Assembly (NCBI GenBank): GCA_945861235.1
Contig: CAMATV010000111.1
Coordinates: 1-8,903, forward strand
Direction of reading: 5' to 3'
From: Opitutus sp. GAS368
Lineage (GTDB): Bacteria; Verrucomicrobiota; Verrucomicrobiia; Opitutales; Opitutaceae
DNA length: 8,903 nucleotides
Part shown: piece after piece, positions 6,768-8,903 of the stretch
Position numbering within the stretch: position 1 is the first letter of the stretch
Layout: every line of letters starts with the position of its first letter
The notes under the pieces: model-generated
What the model saw: only the letters and a program-made list of their open reading frames with translations
The model's database searches: none
Told to the model about the DNA's origin: nothing
Position numbers and translations under genes: made by a program

Positions 6768-7736
6768 ATGAAAACTACTGCAGACAAGATCACGCCAGTT
6801 ACGACTGTGTCCCCGGCCTATGCCGGCATTGATATCGGGAAGGCGTCCCTTGACGTCTCCCTGGCCGGGCAACCCCCGTGCCGTTACGCCAACGACCCGG
6901 CGGGCCGCGCCGCGTTGCTCACGGCCCTGAAAAAATTGCCGCAACCCGTGCAGGTGATCTGCGAGCCGACCGGCGGCTACGAACGCGACCTGCTCGCCGC
7001 GCTGTGGGCCGCCAACCTCGCCGTGAGCCTGGTGCACGCCGCGCGCGTGCGCGCCTTCGCACGGGCGCAGGGCCGGCTGGCCAAGACCGATCCGATCGAC
7101 GCGGTCGTGCTGCGCCAATTCGGCGAAGTGTTCACGCCCGCGCCGCTCGCCGCGCCGGCGGTCGAGCGCGAGCGACTGGCCGCGCTCGTGCAACGCCGCG
7201 AGCAGGTGGTCGACCTTCTCGCGATGGAGGACCAACGCCTCGCCCAAAGCCGCGACAAAGCCGTGCTCAAGCTCGGGCAGCGCCTGCGCAAGACGCTGGT
7301 CAAGCAGCTCGAGGAGTTGGACCGTTTGATCGCCGCGCAGATCGCCGACGACGCCACGCTGCACCGCCAGAGCGAACGCCTCCAAGAAGTGAAAGGGATC
7401 GGCCCGGTGACCGCGGCGACGCTGCTCGCCGCCATGCCCGAACTGGGCACGCTCAGCCGCGGTGAAGCTGCCGCGCTGAGCGGCCTCGCGCCCTACAACC
7501 ACGACAGCTGCGCGCACAAGGGACGCCGCACCATTCACGGAGGCCGCAAGCAGGTGCGGCGAGTGCTCTACATGGCCGCGCTCGTGGCCGCCCGTTACAA
7601 CCCGATCCTCAAAGCGGTTTACGACCGTCTCGTGGCCGACGGCAAAGCCAAGAAACTCGCCCTCATCGCCCTCATGCGCAAACTCATCATCCTCCTTAAC
7701 CACCTCCTAAAAAACCCAAAATTTAAGCTCGCCTGA
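6768..7736 (+). CDS. IS110-family transposase (DEDD recombinase)
   Basis: A full-length 322-residue transposase. The N-terminal RuvC-like DEDD domain shows Asp22 in YAGIDIGK, Glu66 in VICEPTGGYERDL, and Asp108 and Asp111 in KTDPIDA, so all four acidic residues are present. A helical, charged middle part (about 130-205) follows. The C-terminal Transposase_20-type domain runs from VKGIGPVTAATLLAAMPELG (208-227) through LSGLAPYNHDSCAHKGRRTI (237-256) to GGRKQVRRVLYMAA (258-271). Ser247 is the candidate nucleophilic serine used by this family together with the DEDD site. The frame is intact, so the element could be active. Known of the family: excision as a circle and RNA-guided insertion at a short target. 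The ATG at 6768 follows a weak GAG and immediately follows the structured non-coding end. Confidence 0.95.
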   Translation: MKTTADKITPVTTVSPAYAGIDIGKASLDVSLAGQPPCRYANDPAGRAALLTALKKLPQPVQVICEPTGGYERDLLAALWAANLAVSLVHAARVRAFARAQGRLAKTDPIDAVVLRQFGEVFTPAPLAAPAVERERLAALVQRREQVVDLLAMEDQRLAQSRDKAVLKLGQRLRKTLVKQLEELDRLIAAQIADDATLHRQSERLQEVKGIGPVTAATLLAAMPELGTLSRGEAAALSGLAPYNHDSCAHKGRRTIHGGRKQVRRVLYMAALVAARYNPILKAVYDRLVADGKAKKLALIALMRKLIILLNHLLKNPKFKLA

Positions 7737-7751
7737 AAGACCGTTGCTGAT

Positions 7752-7779
7752 CCCGTCCGGCTCTCCCCGTCCGGCTCTC
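7752..7779. repeat. 14-bp tandem repeat, two perfect copies
   Basis: CCCGTCCGGCTCTC occurs at 7752-7765 and again at 7766-7779 with no gap, between the transposase stop and the antitoxin remnant. It lies at or next to the right end of the IS110 element and could mark the junction or be part of the donor site. The unit is not found elsewhere in the window. Confidence 0.8.
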
Positions 7780-7882
7780 AGTTGATCGCGCAGGGTGCCG
7801 CGCCGGTGGCGTTTTGAGAATTCCCCATCTGAGTGAGGTATTCTTCAAGAAGGATTTCGCCGGAAGCAATGGGCGGGTTCAT
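7778..7882 (-). pseudogene. remnant of a HigA/VapI-type antitoxin
   Basis: 34 codons starting MNPPIASGEILLEEYL and continuing MGNSQNATGAAPCAIN before TGA. This is the beginning of the XRE-family HigA antitoxin pattern (NPP..PGEIL.EE.L..MG.SQN.LA.A.GVPP..IN), normally about 90-110 residues. Here the first helix is well kept, the second has lost about four residues, and the frame ends where the recognition helix should continue. Reading may instead start at 7900 (MLPVLAMNPPI). The break coincides with the 14-bp tandem repeat and the presumed right end of the IS110 element, so IS-linked rearrangement is a likely cause. It lies just downstream of the intact higBA pair but belongs to a different antitoxin family, and no matching toxin is present. 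It is not expected to be functional. Confidence 0.6.
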
Positions 7883-7904
7883 GGCTAGAACGGGCAGCAT
7901 TGCC

Positions 7905-8330
7905 TCAGGCGGCGACGGGGTGGTTTCGCCGATGAGCTTTGCGTCGGAGATTTGTTAGACGGGCGCGCGTCGTTGGCGCCGCTGATTCCTGTACGAGGAT
8001 CGCAGCCGGGATTTTCAGGCCATCATGTAGCGCGCGAATCATCGTCAGGCTAAGCGGTCGCTTCCGGTTCATGACTTCGGAAATCTTGCTCTTGCTCTGA
8101 AGGTAGGGGAGCAGATCGGCGGTCTGCAGGCCGGCTTGCTCTAGACGGAAGCGAATCGCCTCGATGGGGTCGGGAGTGGCGATGGGGAAATGAGACTGTT
8201 CGTAATCTTCCACGAGCAGCGACCATAGTTCGAGCTCGGACTCGTCGGGCGAGGACTGGTCGATCAGGCACTCGACGTAGGCAAGGGCTGCTTTGAAGTC
8301 GCGATCAGTTTTGAGGACTTTGGGTTTCAT
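7905..8330 (-). CDS. higA: antitoxin HigA-like, helix-turn-helix transcriptional regulator
   Basis: 141 residues resembling the COG5499-type HigA antitoxins. The N-terminal helical part (1-50) has the typical ELELWSLLVEDYEQSHFPI stretch. DPIEAIRFRLEQAGL (54-68) leads into a Cro/C1-type helix-turn-helix: QTADLLPYLQSKSKISEVMN (69-88), then RKRPLSLTMIRALHDGLKIP (89-108). It should bind and neutralise the toxin encoded just upstream and, as a complex, repress the shared promoter. The gap from the toxin stop to this ATG is 14 nt, so the two are co-transcribed and probably translationally coupled. After residue 116 there is a basic tail (TTRARLTNLRRKAHRRNHPV) beyond the usual end of the family, possibly from sequence drift at the 3' end or an overrun into the neighbouring antitoxin remnant. 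Confidence 0.88.
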   Translation of the reverse strand: MKPKVLKTDRDFKAALAYVECLIDQSSPDESELELWSLLVEDYEQSHFPIATPDPIEAIRFRLEQAGLQTADLLPYLQSKSKISEVMNRKRPLSLTMIRALHDGLKIPAAILVQESAAPTTRARLTNLRRKAHRRNHPVAA

Positions 8331-8344
8331 GGCGAAACGTGGGT

Positions 8345-8638
8345 TTAGGCGGTGGTGGCGTCGATCTTATCGTAGGCGGCGTGGGTGCCGATGAAGCGGA
8401 TGAAGGTGATGCCGGTGTTGAAATGGATGCGGACGATGAGACGGTAAGTGTTGCCCTTGATATTAAAGACGACGCGGTCGCCGGGCAGAAGGTCGACGGA
8501 GCGATAGCGGGCTTTGATGTCGTTGAATGATTGCCAGTCGGCGTGTTTGGCTTCGTGAAACCAAGCCTTGAGTGGTTGCTCGGAGTCGGCGTGTTTCTCC
8601 CAGAAATCCGTTAGAGTTTTCCGCGAAATGACGCGCAT
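8345..8638 (-). CDS. higB: toxin HigB-like, RelE-fold mRNA interferase
   Basis: 97 residues matching the HigB toxin family of the COG4680 type throughout: MRVISRKTLTDFWEKHADSE at the start, LKAWFHEAKHADW (23-35), then IKARYRSVDLLPGDRVVFNI (41-60), KGNTYRLIVRI (61-71) and the closing FIRFIGTHAAYDKID (79-93). Toxins of this fold cleave mRNA, usually on the ribosome, and arrest growth when the antitoxin falls away. Basic residues and the final histidine/tyrosine region expected for RNA contact are kept, and the length is full, so activity is likely. Toxin-before-antitoxin order is characteristic of higBA. The ATG at 8638 starts the conserved motif directly. A palindromic operator lies 16 nt upstream. 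Confidence 0.92.
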   Translation of the reverse strand: MRVISRKTLTDFWEKHADSEQPLKAWFHEAKHADWQSFNDIKARYRSVDLLPGDRVVFNIKGNTYRLIVRIHFNTGITFIRFIGTHAAYDKIDATTA

Positions 8639-8653
8639 GTCTGACCGAGGAAA

Positions 8654-8678
8654 GTTCCCGATTTGGGAACCGAGTCAA
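8654..8678 (-). promoter_or_regulatory. higBA promoter/operator with palindrome
   Basis: Palindrome GTTCCC-GATTT-GGGAAC (8654-8670) just upstream of higB. On the minus strand a TTGACT box (8678-8673) is followed by the palindrome and, about 17 nt on, by a weak AT-richer hexamer near 8655-8650, so the palindrome would sit between -35 and -10. This is the usual arrangement for autorepression by an antitoxin or toxin-antitoxin complex. The palindrome is seen directly; the promoter assignment and the role are inferred. Confidence 0.55.
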
Positions 8679-8696
8679 GCGCGGGCTCGTGGTGGG

Positions 8697-8753
8697 CGTC
8701 TGTCTTGCCCTTTCGACCCTGCTAGGGCCCCGAGCCTAGTCGAAGGACAGACG
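8697..8753. repeat. 57-nt imperfect hairpin upstream of higB
   Basis: Outer stem CGTCTGTC (8697-8704) / GACAGACG (8746-8753), then a 7-nt against 1-nt bulge, then TTCGAC (8712-8717) / GTCGAA (8739-8744), with a GC-rich top that can add GCT/AGC. No T-run follows on either strand. It may be a REP-like palindrome or a structure ending the transcript of the gene to the right. Confidence 0.6.
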
Positions 8754-8756
8754 TCG

Positions 8757-8820
8757 TGTTGGGCCTACGGTTGTAGAACCGGCCGCTGGTCGGTTGAGCC
8801 GTTCAGCGACCGGGCCAACA
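8757..8820. repeat. branched fold-back: outer stem enclosing two hairpins
   Basis: Outer arms TGTTGGGCC (8757-8765, one G bulged) and GGCCAACA (8813-8820) enclose two inner hairpins. One is CGGTT-GTAG-AACCG (8768-8781). The other is CGCTG (8784-8788) with CAGCG (8804-8808) around an inner CGG/CCG. The result is a possible three-way junction, starting 4 nt from the hairpin at 8697-8753. Function unknown. Confidence 0.55.
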
Positions 8821-8873
8821 GCAATCCACGGAGCGGCTACAGCAAGACTGACGCCCTACGACGGAAACACTGC

Positions 8874-8903
8874 TCAGACCGTCGCGAGGATGTCGTTGAG
8901 CGT
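8874..8903 (-). CDS. possible last codons of a gene entering from the right edge
   Basis: From the window edge one minus-strand frame reads TLNDILATV and then stops with TGA. Nine residues are too few to identify a family, and another frame could be the coding one. If real, the gene would read in the same direction as higBA, with the fold-back structures between them. Confidence 0.2.
   Translation of the reverse strand, partial: TLNDILATV

Larger units (their letters stand above)
6500..7780 (+). mobile_element. IS110-family insertion sequence (ends approximate)
   Basis: About 1.28 kb, consistent with the 1.2-1.5 kb usual for the family. It has a long 5' non-coding end (to 6767), one transposase gene and a short 3' end (from 7737). 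IS110 elements lack classical terminal inverted repeats and make no long target duplication, so exact ends cannot be read from one copy. CCCCGTCC occurs at 6490-6497 and again at 7765-7772, close to where the ends should fall, but an 8-bp match in such GC-rich DNA may be chance. The right end must lie near 7780, where antitoxin homology begins. Confidence 0.6.

Noticed and set aside
6741..7703. Long antisense open frame of 320 codons across the transposase
   Set aside because: It is a mirror of a GC-rich coding frame; its composition (Gly/Arg/Glu/His-rich) has no domain, while the plus strand gives a complete IS110 transposase.
8697..8820. Integron attC site
   Set aside because: GTTGGGC (8758-8764) fits the right-hand core GTTRRRY, but no matching RYYYAAC lies at the proper distance upstream; the GTT and AAC motifs are in the wrong order for an attC, and no integrase is in the window.
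1..8903. CRISPR array
   Set aside because: No series of regularly spaced short identical repeats; the only direct repeats are the 261-bp Ig duplication and a 14-bp tandem pair.

Overview
The window looks like a piece of chromosome from a GC-rich bacterium, most likely Verrucomicrobiota of the Opitutae type. This is inferred from a giant secreted LamG/Ig-like protein that ends in two 'LSVR...LIVG...LLLRA.GP' repeats, a C-terminal layout I associate with that group, and from the general lack of Shine-Dalgarno sequences. No rRNA or tRNA gene was seen.

Layout. (1) Minus strand, 88-570: coaD, an ordinary housekeeping gene of CoA synthesis, followed by a stem-loop. (2) 571-1019: gene-free, with a widely spaced 13-bp inverted repeat. 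(3) Minus strand, 1020-5339: one very long gene for an exported multi-domain surface protein (signal peptide, LamG, seven Ig-like domains around an unrecognised 300-residue block, two C-terminal repeats). A single in-frame TAA at 4086-4088 splits it into 417- and 1009-codon reading frames. The neighbouring near-identical Ig repeat has TCA (Ser) at the same place. (4) Minus strand, 5318-5857: the front part of a second LamG protein that loses its homology after about 92 residues, so probably a gene remnant. (5) Plus strand, 6066-6317: a small ribbon-helix-helix DNA-binding protein, with an inverted repeat in front that could be its operator. (6) 6331-6468: a 138-bp element with imperfect 26/28-nt inverted ends. 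(7) About 6500-7780: an IS110-family insertion sequence with a full-length DEDD transposase and a structured 5' non-coding end, where a bridge RNA would be expected. (8) Minus strand, 7778-7882: a broken HigA/VapI-type antitoxin beside the IS. (9) Minus strand, 7905-8638: an intact higB-higA toxin-antitoxin pair with a palindromic operator overlapping a possible promoter. (10) 8639-8903: a gene-poor tract with two elaborate fold-back structures and perhaps the last codons of another gene.

How it fits together: coaD is core genome, while everything to its right looks accessory. Decaying surface-protein genes, an IS, a palindromic repeat and toxin-antitoxin modules are typical of a variable region. 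The most interesting items are the structured non-coding end of the IS110 element, the isolated nonsense codon in the giant surface protein, and the unexplained folded DNA right of higBA.
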